Source: Litoreibacter arenae DSM 19593 (GTDB lineage: Bacteria; Pseudomonadota; Alphaproteobacteria; Rhodobacterales; Rhodobacteraceae). From it: a stretch of DNA of 64,000 nucleotides. This document shows positions 46,654-55,195 of the stretch, piece after piece. The stretch is from NCBI RefSeq assembly GCF_000442275.2, contig NZ_KE557306.1:776871-840870 (forward strand), written 5' to 3'. A program made the position numbers and the translations under genes. Under the pieces are notes generated by a model. That model was not told the DNA's origin and did no database searches. It saw nothing but the letters and a program-made list of their open reading frames with translations. Position 1 is the stretch's first letter. Every line of letters starts with the position of its first letter.

Positions 46654-47841
46654 CTAGCGCAGGCCGCGCTTCACGATGGCGTAGCCGAGGGTCGACAGGA
46701 TGGTCGTGGCGATTGCCAGCGGCAGCGGCGTGCCGTCGAAGGCCAGCCCGATGGGGGCCGCGATGGCCGCACCCAGCACCGTCGCCACGGCCCCCAGCAC
46801 CGAGGCCGCGAGGCCTGCGATGTGGCCGACGGGCTCCATCGCCAGCGCGTTGAGGTTGCCGATCACCAGACCCGCCATGAAGAACAAGGAGGTGGTCCAG
46901 ATGACGTAGAGCGGGAACGGAACGCTGGTGGACAGGCCCGCGAGAACCACCGCGACGGAGAAGAAGATTTGCATCCCGAAGCCCGCCGCGATCATACGTT
47001 GCATACCCACCCGCACCACCAGCCGCGCGTTCAGCACCGAGGCGGAGCCTGCGACAAGGGCGATCAGGGCGAACCAGTAGGGGAAGGAAGCGGCGCGGTC
47101 GAAACTGGTCTCGAAGATTTGCTGGACGGAGCTGAGACAGCCGAACAGCATGCCGAAGGACAGGATTTGGAGAAACGTGGACAGGGTGAAGACCTTGTAG
47201 CCGAAACACTCCTTCGTGGCGGTCACCAGCGCCGAGGGGTTGAACGGGCGGCGGGCCTCTTTCGGCAGGGTCTCGGCCTGACGGACCATCAGCCAGCCGA
47301 TGGCGAGAAACGCGAAAACGATGAAGCTGTAGAACACCGCCCGCCAGCCGAAGCCCGCGATGATGTAGCTGCCCAGAAGGGGGGCCACGGCGGGGACCAG
47401 TGTGAAGATCATCAGCGCGTAGGACATGATCGCCGCCATGGTGCGCCCCTCATACTGGTCGCGCACGATGGCCAGCGTCACCACCCGTGGGCCTGCCATG
47501 CCGATCCCCTGCACTACGCGGCTTGCCAGCATGGTGTCGAGGCTTTGCGCATGGGCGGCCAGCAAAGCGCCGATGACATAGAGGATTGCGCCGCCGAACA
47601 TGACCGGCTTGCGACCGAAACTGTCCGACAGCGGGCCGGTGAACAAGGTACCAAGCCCCATGCCGAAGACGAAGCTGGTCAGCACCAGTTGCGCGCGGTT
47701 GGGGGCATCGGGTGTCAGGGCTTGGGCGATCTCGGGCAAGGCGGGCAGCATCGAATCGATGCTGAATGCGGTGAGAGCCATGTTTGCGGCGATGAGCGCG
47801 ATGAATTCGGGGCGCGACAGGCGCCTTATGGCGGCGCTCAT
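46654..47841 (-). CDS. Bcr/CflA-type drug-resistance MFS transporter
   Basis: 395 aa from the ATG at 47841, overlapping the stop of the upstream gene by four bases. Twelve membrane segments are expected. FSIDSMLPALPEIAQAL in helix 1, GPLSDSFGRKPVMFGGA in loop 2-3 (motif A) and VQGIGMAGPRVVTLAIVRDQYEG in helix 4-5 (motif C-like) are typical of the DHA1 Bcr/CflA branch. It would export small toxic compounds in exchange for protons. Last gene of the minus-strand unit that starts with the acyl-CoA synthetase. Confidence 0.9.
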   Translation of the reverse strand: MSAAIRRLSRPEFIALIAANMALTAFSIDSMLPALPEIAQALTPDAPNRAQLVLTSFVFGMGLGTLFTGPLSDSFGRKPVMFGGAILYVIGALLAAHAQSLDTMLASRVVQGIGMAGPRVVTLAIVRDQYEGRTMAAIMSYALMIFTLVPAVAPLLGSYIIAGFGWRAVFYSFIVFAFLAIGWLMVRQAETLPKEARRPFNPSALVTATKECFGYKVFTLSTFLQILSFGMLFGCLSSVQQIFETSFDRAASFPYWFALIALVAGSASVLNARLVVRVGMQRMIAAGFGMQIFFSVAVVLAGLSTSVPFPLYVIWTTSLFFMAGLVIGNLNALAMEPVGHIAGLAASVLGAVATVLGAAIAAPIGLAFDGTPLPLAIATTILSTLGYAIVKRGLR

Positions 47842-48314
47842 AGCTTGGCCTTGGCAAAGAGATAGATGGCCAGCGCCCAGATCATCAGCTCCAGCGAGAA
47901 GGTCCAGTGCAGCATGTAGGACAGCACCCAATGGCTTTGGGTGGCAGGCACCGTGAACAGGTGGAACAGCTGGTCGGTGAAGGGAAGGCCCCACGCGATA
48001 TCGCCCGCGACGGTGTCAAGGATCAGATGCAGCAGGATGCCCACAAAGAAGGCGCGGGCAGGGGGCAGCCAGTTTGGCTTCCAGCGATGCAGGGCCAGCA
48101 TGGTGGGGGGCCAGACCAGCAACCAGAAAAACGGGATATGCACCCAGTAGTAATGGTGGTGAACGGCGCCGCCGTCGATCAGGTAGAACCAGATCAGGTC
48201 CAGATCAGGCAGCACCGCGCCGATGATCGCGGCGGGCATCAGCCACGGATGCACCCCGTAGCGCCGCGCGGTGCGGCCCAGAACGTAGCCCGAAGGGAGG
48301 TGGGCGGTGATCAT
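47838..48314 (-). CDS. YdjM-like membrane-bound metal-dependent hydrolase family protein
   Basis: 158 aa from the ATG at 48314, overlapping the dsbA-like stop. Several membrane helices are seen. Candidate metal ligands are conserved-looking: MITAHLPSGYVLG at the N-terminus, GAVLPDLDLIWFYLIDGGAVHHHYYW, and LLHLILDTVAGDIAWG. HLPSGY, PDLD and HHHYYWVH are hallmarks of this hydrolase-like family. No activity is established for close relatives. Start and stop are both embedded in ATGA overlaps, so translation is coupled on both sides. Confidence 0.78.
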   Translation of the reverse strand: MITAHLPSGYVLGRTARRYGVHPWLMPAAIIGAVLPDLDLIWFYLIDGGAVHHHYYWVHIPFFWLLVWPPTMLALHRWKPNWLPPARAFFVGILLHLILDTVAGDIAWGLPFTDQLFHLFTVPATQSHWVLSYMLHWTFSLELMIWALAIYLFAKAKL

Positions 48315-48955
48315 GGCTGCGCTGCAAGCTGCGCGTTGATTTCTTCGATCACATTGGCCCAAAGCTCCGGCTGCTGCGCGCCGGGCAGGACGTGCTGGTT
48401 TGCGACGACAAAGGTCGGCACGCCGGTCACCCCACGCTCGCGGGCGTTGGCGTCACGGGCGCGGATGTCGTCAATGTCCTGATCGGTCGCCATGAGGCGG
48501 GCGACCATTTCGCGGTCCATCTCTGCGGCTTCGGCCACGTCGAGCAGAACCTCGATGTCGCCGATATCGCGGCCTTCCTTGAAATAGGCGCGGAACAGCT
48601 TGGAGACGATGGCGGTCTGCCGCCCCTCCAGCCCCGCCCAATGGATCAGGCGATGGGCGTTGATGGTATTCGGCGTGCGCTGGATCGCGCTGAAGTCGAT
48701 TTCCAGCCCGGCCGCCTCGCCAGCCTCGGCGATCTGGGCGTAGACGCGCACCGCGCCTTCCTTGCCGCCGAACTTGTGCTCAAGATACTCCCGGCGGTCC
48801 ATGCCGCCCTCGGGCATCGTCGGGTTCAGTTGGAACGGGTGCCATTCGATGGTGAACGGGTGGTCCGGAGCGGCCTCCAGCGCGCGGTCCAGATGGGCCT
48901 TGCCGATGTAGCACCATGGGCAGATCACGTCGGAGATAATGTCGAGCTTAACCAT
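48311..48955 (-). CDS. DsbA-family oxidoreductase (FrnE-like)
   Basis: 214 aa from the ATG at 48955, which lies just inside the end of the acyl-CoA synthetase gene. The thioredoxin fold has CPWC at the active site (ISDVICPWCYIGKAHLDRAL) and the cis-Pro loop GVTGVPTFVVANQHVLPGAQ. No signal peptide is present, so it works in the cytoplasm, as FrnE/2-hydroxychromene-isomerase-like proteins do. It probably acts on thiols or glutathione conjugates. Part of a four-gene overlapping run. Confidence 0.9.
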   Translation of the reverse strand: MVKLDIISDVICPWCYIGKAHLDRALEAAPDHPFTIEWHPFQLNPTMPEGGMDRREYLEHKFGGKEGAVRVYAQIAEAGEAAGLEIDFSAIQRTPNTINAHRLIHWAGLEGRQTAIVSKLFRAYFKEGRDIGDIEVLLDVAEAAEMDREMVARLMATDQDIDDIRARDANARERGVTGVPTFVVANQHVLPGAQQPELWANVIEEINAQLAAQP

Positions 48956-50435
48956 CGGGGGCCTCAAATGTGTCGCGCAGCAAGCGCCGGTTCAGCTTGC
49001 CATTGCCCCCTTTTGGCAACGTGTCGCGGTGGATGTAAAGGCGCGGCTGCTTGTAGCGGGCGAGCAGGGCCTGTGCATGAGTGCGCAAGTCCTCCTCGGG
49101 AAGGGGTTTGTCTGCGGTGTAGAACAGCGCGATGATGTCAGTGTCGGCCTTGATTTCCACGGCGGTGGCGGCGCAGTCGGTCATGCCTTGGAAGCCCGCG
49201 AAGGCGGCTTCGACCTCCAGCGGCGACACACGGTAGCCGCCCGCGTTCATCATGTCGTCATTGCGGCCCATATAGGTGATATCGCCGTCCGCGCTCATGG
49301 TGACGGTGTCGGCGGTGATGAACCAGTCGCCGCCCGGCAGGTCCGCGCCGAGATAGCCCAGCATCAGCCCCGGATCGTCGCGGTGGATGGCGAGCAGGCC
49401 GGGGGTGTCGGGCGGCACGGGTTTGCCTTCCTCCAGCACCGCGATGCGGCGGCCCTGCTGGGGCCTGCCGGAGGTGCCAGCTTTGGCGGGCATAGCGGGC
49501 GAGCCGGAGATGAAGGTGGAGCATTCCGACATGCCGAGCGCTTCGTGAATGTCGGTATCGGTCTGCGTGCGCCATTGCGTGCGCAGCGCGTCGGGTAGGC
49601 TTTCACCAGCGGACAGGCCGAGGCGCAGATGGGGCAAGGGCGGCAAGGGTGACTTTAACATCTGCCGGTAAACACCGGGTGCAGCGGCGAAAATAGTGGC
49701 GTCATGCTCGGACGCCAGATTACCCAAAGCCGAGGACGGCACGCCCAAGGCGGGGATCAGCGTCGTGGCCCCGATGCTCCACGGGTCCATCAGGCCGGTG
49801 CCAAGTGTATAGGTCCAGTTGAACGCGCCCGCATGCATCATCCGGTCGTCCGGCGTCAGGCCATACCAGCCCTGCCACATCATCCGCCGCGCCCAGATGG
49901 CGCGATGGGCATGGCGCACGCCGCTGGGCCGGCCGGAGGTGCCGGAGGTGAAAATGATATAGGCCAGCCGGTTCGGATCGCCCATGACGGGCGGGATCGG
50001 GTCGGCTTGGGGCAGCGTGGTCAGGACCGGCGCGGGATGATCGGGCAGGGAGACGCCGTCTTGATGCAGGATCAGGGCGGGGCCGGTTTGGCTTGCGATG
50101 TCCGTCGCCTCCGGCACGGTCAGTTGCGACGAGGCGGGGATCGGGACCAGACCCGCCCAAATGCAGGCCAGATAGGCCACGGGGAAATCGGGTGTGTTGC
50201 CGAGACGGAAGAGGACGCGGTCGCCCTCGCTGAGCCCCTGCGCACGCAGCCCTCCGGCGACCTCTGTCACGCGGTCATAGAGCGCACGGTAGGTCAGGAC
50301 GTCGCGCACTCCGCCCACCACTTCGAGCGCGGTTTTGTCACCCAGAGCGCTCGCGTGGGACAGCACATAGGCCGCCATGTTGAACGGCGCAGGGCAGGGC
50401 GGCGGAGGGCCTTGATCGAAGACGGAGAATTGCAT
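48948..50435 (-). CDS. AMP-dependent acyl-CoA synthetase (benzoate-CoA-ligase-like)
   Basis: 495 aa from the ATG at 50435; the frame continues 12 codons upstream. ANL-superfamily motifs are all present: A3 IIFTSGTSGRPSGVRHAH, A5 EALGMSECSTFISGS, A8 YMGRNDDMMNAGGYRVSPLE and A10 LPKGGNGKLNRR with the catalytic lysine. It activates a carboxylic acid to its CoA thioester through an adenylate. The substrate (aromatic, short or medium chain) is not predictable. Divergent from an XRE-cupin regulator 45 bases away, which may control it. Confidence 0.92.
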   Translation of the reverse strand: MQFSVFDQGPPPPCPAPFNMAAYVLSHASALGDKTALEVVGGVRDVLTYRALYDRVTEVAGGLRAQGLSEGDRVLFRLGNTPDFPVAYLACIWAGLVPIPASSQLTVPEATDIASQTGPALILHQDGVSLPDHPAPVLTTLPQADPIPPVMGDPNRLAYIIFTSGTSGRPSGVRHAHRAIWARRMMWQGWYGLTPDDRMMHAGAFNWTYTLGTGLMDPWSIGATTLIPALGVPSSALGNLASEHDATIFAAAPGVYRQMLKSPLPPLPHLRLGLSAGESLPDALRTQWRTQTDTDIHEALGMSECSTFISGSPAMPAKAGTSGRPQQGRRIAVLEEGKPVPPDTPGLLAIHRDDPGLMLGYLGADLPGGDWFITADTVTMSADGDITYMGRNDDMMNAGGYRVSPLEVEAAFAGFQGMTDCAATAVEIKADTDIIALFYTADKPLPEEDLRTHAQALLARYKQPRLYIHRDTLPKGGNGKLNRRLLRDTFEAPDG

Positions 50436-50480
50436 GGGCAGAGGGCTAGCCCCCATTGCCAGCCGCTGCAAGAGGGGGGT

Positions 50481-51116
50481 ATGAGAACGGCCATGACCGC
50501 AAGCACCGAGCCCAGCCTGATCCGCCTTGCCCGCGAAAGCGGCGAGAACAACCCCGTGGAGCCTTTGAACCTTGGCGCACGCGTGCGGGAGCTGCGCAAG
50601 GCGCGCAACTGGACGCTGGAGCAGGCGGCACAGCGGGCGGGGCTTGCGCGGTCCACCCTGTCGAAGATCGAGAACGAGCAGATGTCACCGACCTTCGAGC
50701 TGATGAAGAAGCTGGCCGAAGGGCTGGGCATCGGCATGCCGCAGCTGTTCACCCCGCCGTCACGCGCTCAGGTGAACGGGCGGATGGACGTGACCCGCGT
50801 GGACGAGGGGGCGGCGCATGTGACGCCGACCTATGAGCACGAATTGCTGGCAGGCGGGCTGACCAAGAAGGCGATGCTGCCCTACCGCGCCCGCATTCGC
50901 GCGCGCAGCGTCGACGAGTTCGACGGCTGGGTACGCCATGATGGTGAAGAATTCCTTTACGTGCTGACCGGCTCCGTGCGCCTGTTCACCGAGTTCTACG
51001 AGCCGGTGGAGATGAAGCGCGGCGACAGCGCCTATTATGACGCCTCGATGGGCCATAACGTGGTGTCGACCAGCGCGGAGGATGCGCTGATCCTGTGGGT
51101 GACGTCGCTGGGGTGA
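50481..51116 (+). CDS. XRE-family regulator with cupin sensor domain
   Basis: 211 aa from the ATG at 50481, which has an AGAGG site at good spacing; ATG 50493 is an alternative. An N-terminal HTH (ARVRELRKARNWTLEQAAQRAGLARSTLSKIENEQMSPT) is followed by a C-terminal cupin barrel (about 120-205, WVRHDGEEFLYVLTGSVRLF, RGDSAYYDASMGHNVV). This two-domain class often represses catabolic or polyamine genes and senses a small ligand in the cupin. It is divergent from the acyl-CoA synthetase operon, the likely target. Confidence 0.9.
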   Translation: MRTAMTASTEPSLIRLARESGENNPVEPLNLGARVRELRKARNWTLEQAAQRAGLARSTLSKIENEQMSPTFELMKKLAEGLGIGMPQLFTPPSRAQVNGRMDVTRVDEGAAHVTPTYEHELLAGGLTKKAMLPYRARIRARSVDEFDGWVRHDGEEFLYVLTGSVRLFTEFYEPVEMKRGDSAYYDASMGHNVVSTSAEDALILWVTSLG

Positions 51117-51122
51117 GGTCGG

Positions 51123-51157
51123 ACCCTCCGGGGGGAATATTTTTGCCAAGATGAAGC
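51123..51157 (+). terminator. GC hairpin plus AATATTTTT motif after the XRE-cupin gene
   Basis: Directly after the stop codon there is ACCCTCCGGGGGG followed by AATATTTTTGCCAAGATGAAG split over 51135-51156. The C-run, G-run and T-run give a small intrinsic-terminator shape. I recall similar CCTCC/GGGGG-ATATTTTT strings after many Rhodobacterales genes, but this was not checked. Confidence 0.45.
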
Positions 51158-51185
51158 CCAAGGGTGCATCTCTGGCGGCGTGCGG

Positions 51186-51616
51186 CTAGGGCAGGTGGGT
51201 TTGGAACAGGGCGGCCATTGACAGGGCATCGCGGCGGGTGTCTTCGGTCTCGGCGCTCATGTTGGTCTCGAACAGCCACACCGTGGCGGTCAGCAATTGC
51301 TGGAATGCCTCCTGCACCTCGGAGCTCGCCCGCGCCACGTCGGAGGGCAGGGCGATCATCGGGCACTGGCCGTCCAGATCGCCCAAGTGTTTCGCAGACA
51401 GGTAGGCGTCGATCATGTGCAACGCCATTTCGGGCTTCAGGTTGGTCGGATCAATGCCGGCCTCCTCGCGCCACACAGCGCCGCGCCCCATCAGGAAGCT
51501 GGACACTGCCGCGCTGAACAGGGCCTCCTTGGTCTTGAAGTGATTGTAGAAGCCGCCGCGTGGGAGGCCCGTCTGCTCCATGACCATGTCTATGGTGACG
51601 GCACGGAAGCCGTGGC
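51186..51616 (-). pseudogene. TetR-family regulator remnant, truncated at both ends
   Basis: Reading leftwards from about 51616, the frame gives GFRAVTIDMVMEQTGLPRGG, then FYNHFKTKEALFSAAVSSFL, the second half of a TetR helix-turn-helix, followed by a TetR-like ligand domain. The first helix and start are absent: upstream of 51616 the frame is only the antisense of the YCII remnant. The C-terminus stops abruptly after DALSMAALFQTHLP, where relatives continue for 20-30 residues. Most likely a non-functional remnant of a deletion. Confidence 0.72.
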
Positions 51617-51803
51617 GGTCGGCCCGTCGATAACCGTCACGGCCAGCGGGGTCGAGGAGGGTGGCGGCGCCAACCCGTTGTCGGGCATCACGATCATTCA
51701 GGCCGACACGATGGAGGACGCCACTGCGTTGATCGGGGGTTGCCCGCATCTGAGCGGCAGCGGCACGATCGAGATTGCCGAAGCCATGCAGATGGACATG
51801 TAG
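51617..51803 (+). pseudogene. YCII-family protein remnant, 5' part deleted
   Basis: The plus frame from about 51620 reads VGPSITVTASGVEEGGGANP, then LSGITIIQADTMEDATALIG, then GCPHLSGSGTIEIAEAMQM and a stop at 51801-51803. This is the C-terminal half of a YCII-like protein (the GCPHL and GTIEIAE motifs). The first 60 or so residues and the start are missing and replaced by antisense TetR sequence. It once stood divergent to the TetR gene. Confidence 0.7.
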
Positions 51804-51813
51804 GCCCGTGGAT

Positions 51814-52265
51814 ATGCCAATCCGTTCGCTGTTAGACGCCGTGCCGTATCTGGCCGCCTACGATACGTCTTTCGTGGTGCTTGCGGCCCTGTCACTCGTG
51901 GTTCTGATCCGGAATTTCGCCACCGCCCCGCTGGCCTATGCGAGCGAGGAGCAGGTCCCCGGAATGCCGCTGCAGCACGATCACTCAAAGCTGAGCTTTC
52001 GCGCGATACGGACCTACGCCAACTCCGCCGAGACGTTTCCCGCCTTTGGCTGGGCGTTGCTGGTGGCAATCATCGCGGGCGCATCGCCCTTGTTGGTGAA
52101 CTGGCTGGCGGCCCTCTATCGCGCGTGGCGTCTGGCGTTCTGGGTGGTCTATTATACAGCGGCGTTGGCAAGGCTGCGGGCGGGACCAGAACCATGGTGT
52201 TCATGGCTGGGTTGCTGTTCAACATTATCCTTGCCTGCACCGCAGTTTGGGCGCTTCTGACCTGA
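51814..52265 (+). pseudogene. MAPEG-family membrane protein gene with a frameshift
   Basis: From the ATG at 51814 (or GTG 51808) the frame reads a MAPEG-like protein: LLDAVPYLAAYDTSFVVLAA, then the LSFRAIRTYANSAETFPAFGW motif region. At about 52158-52161 the reading moves to another frame, where GVGKAAGGTRTMVFMAGLL and a final helix end at the TGA 52263-52265. In its own frame the first part runs into a non-family tail to 52260. A one- or two-base indel in the GCGGCG run explains this. It could instead be a base-calling error. Confidence 0.7.
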
Positions 52266-52274
52266 ACTGCGCGT

Positions 52275-53306
52275 CTAGCCGAACATCGCGCGCAGATCGA
52301 CGGTGGAGCGTTCGCCCAGATCGTCGAAATGCGTGTCGAGAAATGTGTCGGCGGCGCGGCGGCCTGCGGTTTTCAACTCGTGCAGGATATAGGGGGTGGG
52401 GATCGTCTTGGTGGCGACGGACAGCTCGTTCATCAGGGCGTTGTCGGCGACCATATGCACCAGCACATCTTTCATGGTGCCGCGCTTGACCTTGCCGCTG
52501 GCGATCAGCTCGCGGACAAACTGGATGGCCCGCAACTCTCGCAGCAGCGATCCGTTGAAGCTGATTTCGTTGATGCGGTTCTGGATTTCCGTGGCCTTGC
52601 GAGGCAGGTTCTCGCGATGCAGGGGGTTGATCTTGACGATCAGCACATCGGCGGGGAATTCCGGCTCGAACAACGGGAACAGGGCGGGGTTGCCCATGTA
52701 GCCGCCGTCCCAATAGGCCTCGATGCGTTCGGTCTTGGGGTCGTAGATTTCCACCGCCTGAAAGATCGTGGGCAGGCAGCCGGAGGCCAAAATGGCGTCG
52801 GTATCGGTGTCCTCGCGCCCGAAGATGCGGATCTTGCCGCTGCGCACATTGGTGGCGCAGATAAACAGGTCGGGGCCTTCCTTGGCGCAGACCTCGTCGA
52901 AATTGAGCTGTTCCACGACAGAGCGCAGCGGGTGGGTATAGAGCAGGCCCAGACTGTAGGGGCTGGACATGCGGCTGAGAATGTCGAGCGTCTGGTAGTA
53001 GGGCGAGTTTTCCACCGCCTGACTGACGGAACGGGGCGTTACCCCCTGCATCCAGCTATGCAGATGAGACTGGTCGGAGCCGCCGATCTCGCCCCAGAGC
53101 CAGTCGAGCTTTTTGCGGGCGCAATCCGCGCCGCCCTGCACCAGACCGGATTTCAGCGCCGCCCCGTTCAGCGCGCCCGCCGACGTGCCGGTGATGGCGG
53201 CGATCTCCAGCCGGTCGTCTTCGAGGATGCGGTCCAGCACGCCCCAAGTGAAGGCGCCATGGGCACCGCCGCCTTGCAGGGCGAGGTTGATGCGTTTGCG
53301 GGTCAT
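52275..53306 (-). CDS. Patatin-like phospholipase
   Basis: 343 aa. The glycine loop LALQGGGAHGAFTWGVLD, the nucleophile elbow GTSAG (serine near residue 42) and the catalytic aspartate in AYWDGGYMGNPAL make a complete Ser-Asp dyad. Patatins hydrolyse acyl esters of lipids; some bacterial ones act on polyhydroxybutyrate granules or phospholipids. No signal peptide is seen. It lies 91 bases after bdhA on the same strand, so a role in hydroxybutyrate/PHB turnover is plausible but inferred. Confidence 0.92.
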   Translation of the reverse strand: MTRKRINLALQGGGAHGAFTWGVLDRILEDDRLEIAAITGTSAGALNGAALKSGLVQGGADCARKKLDWLWGEIGGSDQSHLHSWMQGVTPRSVSQAVENSPYYQTLDILSRMSSPYSLGLLYTHPLRSVVEQLNFDEVCAKEGPDLFICATNVRSGKIRIFGREDTDTDAILASGCLPTIFQAVEIYDPKTERIEAYWDGGYMGNPALFPLFEPEFPADVLIVKINPLHRENLPRKATEIQNRINEISFNGSLLRELRAIQFVRELIASGKVKRGTMKDVLVHMVADNALMNELSVATKTIPTPYILHELKTAGRRAADTFLDTHFDDLGERSTVDLRAMFG

Positions 53307-53397
53307 GGGGTGGCTGGCTTGGCAAGGGGGCGGGTCGGCAGATTTTCTGGTGAAAACCGCCTATTCCCCCGCGTCGTGATGCCCTGCATCACGGTGG

Positions 53398-54183
53398 TCA
53401 CAACGCGGTCCATCCACCGTCCACGCTGATCGTCGTGCCGGTGATCTGCGTCGCCGCGTCGGAGCACAGGAAGGTGGCCACGCCACCCAGCTGTTCGGTG
53501 GTGGCGAATTCCTTGGAAGGCTGGCGCTCCAGCATGACCTCTTTGATCACCGTTTCGCGGTCCATGTCGTATTTCTTCATGGTGTCGGGGATCTGGCTCT
53601 CGACCAGCGGCGTCATCACATAGCCCGGACAGATGGCGTTGGCGGTGATCGGCTCCTGCGCGGTCTCCAACGCGACAACCTTGGTCATGCCGACGACGCC
53701 ATGCTTGGCGGCGACATAGGCGGATTTGTAGGGCGAGGCGGTCAGGCCATGCGCCGAGGAGATGTTGATCACCCGACCCCAGCCCGCAGCCCGCATCATC
53801 GGCAGGGCGGCGGCGGTGGTGTGAAAGACCGAATTCAGCATGATCGCTATGATCTGGTCCCATTTCTCGACCGGAAATTCGTCGATGGGGGCAACGTGCT
53901 GGATGCCTGCGTTGTTGACGAGGATGTCGCATTTGCCTGCGGTCTCAATCAGACGGCGGGCGTCCTCGCCCTTGGACAGGTCCGCCTGGATGTAGCGCGC
54001 CTCGTTGCCGGTCACTTGCGTGATCTCGTCGGCCAGCGCGTGATCCTCCTTGCTGGAGGTGAAGGAGTTCAGCACCACGTTGGCACCCGCCTTGGCCAGC
54101 TCTCGCGCGATGCCGAGGCCGATGCCGGAGTTGGAGCCGGTGATGATTGCGGTCTTGCCGGACAGAGGGGCGGGGAGGGTCAT
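53398..54183 (-). CDS. bdhA: 3-hydroxybutyrate dehydrogenase
   Basis: 261 aa short-chain dehydrogenase. Cofactor motif TGSNSGIGLGIARELAKAGA, NNAG at LVNNAGIQHVAPIDEFP, catalytic serine in INISSAHGL and YxxxK in SAYVAAKHG. The segment GLTASPYKSAYVAAKHGVVG and the C-terminal EFATTEQLGGVATFLCSD are typical of D-3-hydroxybutyrate dehydrogenase. It interconverts 3-hydroxybutyrate and acetoacetate, linking PHB and ketone-body metabolism. Upstream partner of the patatin gene. Confidence 0.93.
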   Translation of the reverse strand: MTLPAPLSGKTAIITGSNSGIGLGIARELAKAGANVVLNSFTSSKEDHALADEITQVTGNEARYIQADLSKGEDARRLIETAGKCDILVNNAGIQHVAPIDEFPVEKWDQIIAIMLNSVFHTTAAALPMMRAAGWGRVINISSAHGLTASPYKSAYVAAKHGVVGMTKVVALETAQEPITANAICPGYVMTPLVESQIPDTMKKYDMDRETVIKEVMLERQPSKEFATTEQLGGVATFLCSDAATQITGTTISVDGGWTAL

Positions 54184-54265
54184 GGGCGTGGTCCTTTCGA
54201 CGTGTGCTTTGCGTCAGGCATAACTTGCTGCAGATGCGAAATGAAGGGGCAATGAGGCGCGTCGC

Positions 54266-55195
54266 GTGGAGTTTACCGAATCTTCGCGGTTTGCGGGCAA
54301 AGCTGGCGCCATGAAAAATCTGTTTTTACCCGACTTCACCACCGACCCCGCATCTTCGGACCTGCCTCCCGCCAGTCCATCGCTTCTTATGGCGGTGACG
54401 GTGCTTGGCACCGACGGGGACGACATCCTGACCGGAACCGCGATGGCAGAGACGTTTCGCGGCGGCGACGGTGATGACAGGATCTTCGGGCTGGAAGGCG
54501 ACGACACGCTTTGGGGGCAGGACGGGGATGACCGGATGCAAGGCGGCATCGGCAACGACCGGCTGAACGGCGGCAGCGGCCGCGACAATCTGGACGGGGG
54601 CGATGGCGACGACCTTGTGGCGGGCGGTGCGGGTGATGACGTGCTGCGCGGCGGGGCGGGCAACGACCGGCTTTACGGCGGCGCGGGCAACGACAAGGTG
54701 GAGGGCAATCGCGGCGATGACAGGCTCTACGGGCAGGGTGGCGACGACATTCTGTCGGACTCGGCAGGCAACAACCACCTGAGCGGCGGGGCGGGCAATG
54801 ACGTGCTGCGTGTCGGTCTGGGCAACGACAAGCTGGATGGCGGTACAGGCGACGACATGCTCTACGGCTTTGGCGGGCGCGACACGCTGACGGGCGGCGC
54901 AGGAGCGGATCATTTCGTCTTCCTAACCGACGGGCTGACCGGCACGAGCGAGATGATCGTCAACGACTTCACCCATGGCGAAGACACGCTTGCTCTGGAC
55001 CCTGCATTGGGTAGTGCGACGGCGGCGCTGGCACTGTTTCTGGCAAATGCCTCGCAGCACGGGCCAAGCGTGGTGTTCGAGATGCCGTCGACGCTGCTGG
55101 ATGCGGGCGCCAGCCTGACGATCCGCCTGCGCGGGATCGAGTTGGACGACCTGACGGTCGGGGATTTTCTGGGCGGAGATGATTTGATCGCTTAA
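54266..55195 (+). CDS. RTX calcium-binding repeat protein
   Basis: 309 aa from a GTG at 54266 with GAGG eight bases upstream; the ATG at 54311 is an alternative start. The core (about 50-215) is a run of GGxGxDxLx nonapeptides (GGDGDDRIFGLEGDDTLWGQ and about 15 more), which coil into a calcium-binding beta roll. A C-terminal domain (DHFVFLTDGLTGTSEMIVNDF onwards) resembles the secretion-signal region of type I exported RTX proteins. No enzyme domain is present and no type I exporter genes are nearby. The stop TAA is the first triplet of the repeat element. Confidence 0.9.
   Translation: MEFTESSRFAGKAGAMKNLFLPDFTTDPASSDLPPASPSLLMAVTVLGTDGDDILTGTAMAETFRGGDGDDRIFGLEGDDTLWGQDGDDRMQGGIGNDRLNGGSGRDNLDGGDGDDLVAGGAGDDVLRGGAGNDRLYGGAGNDKVEGNRGDDRLYGQGGDDILSDSAGNNHLSGGAGNDVLRVGLGNDKLDGGTGDDMLYGFGGRDTLTGGAGADHFVFLTDGLTGTSEMIVNDFTHGEDTLALDPALGSATAALALFLANASQHGPSVVFEMPSTLLDAGASLTIRLRGIELDDLTVGDFLGGDDLIA

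Noticed and set aside
49704..50480. Upstream extension of the XRE-cupin frame over about 260 codons
   Set aside because: This part is antisense of the acyl-CoA synthetase; the regulator begins properly at ATG 50481 next to its ribosome site.
51297..51616. Plus-strand frame in front of the YCII remnant
   Set aside because: It is antisense of the TetR remnant and only becomes protein-like after the junction near 51620.
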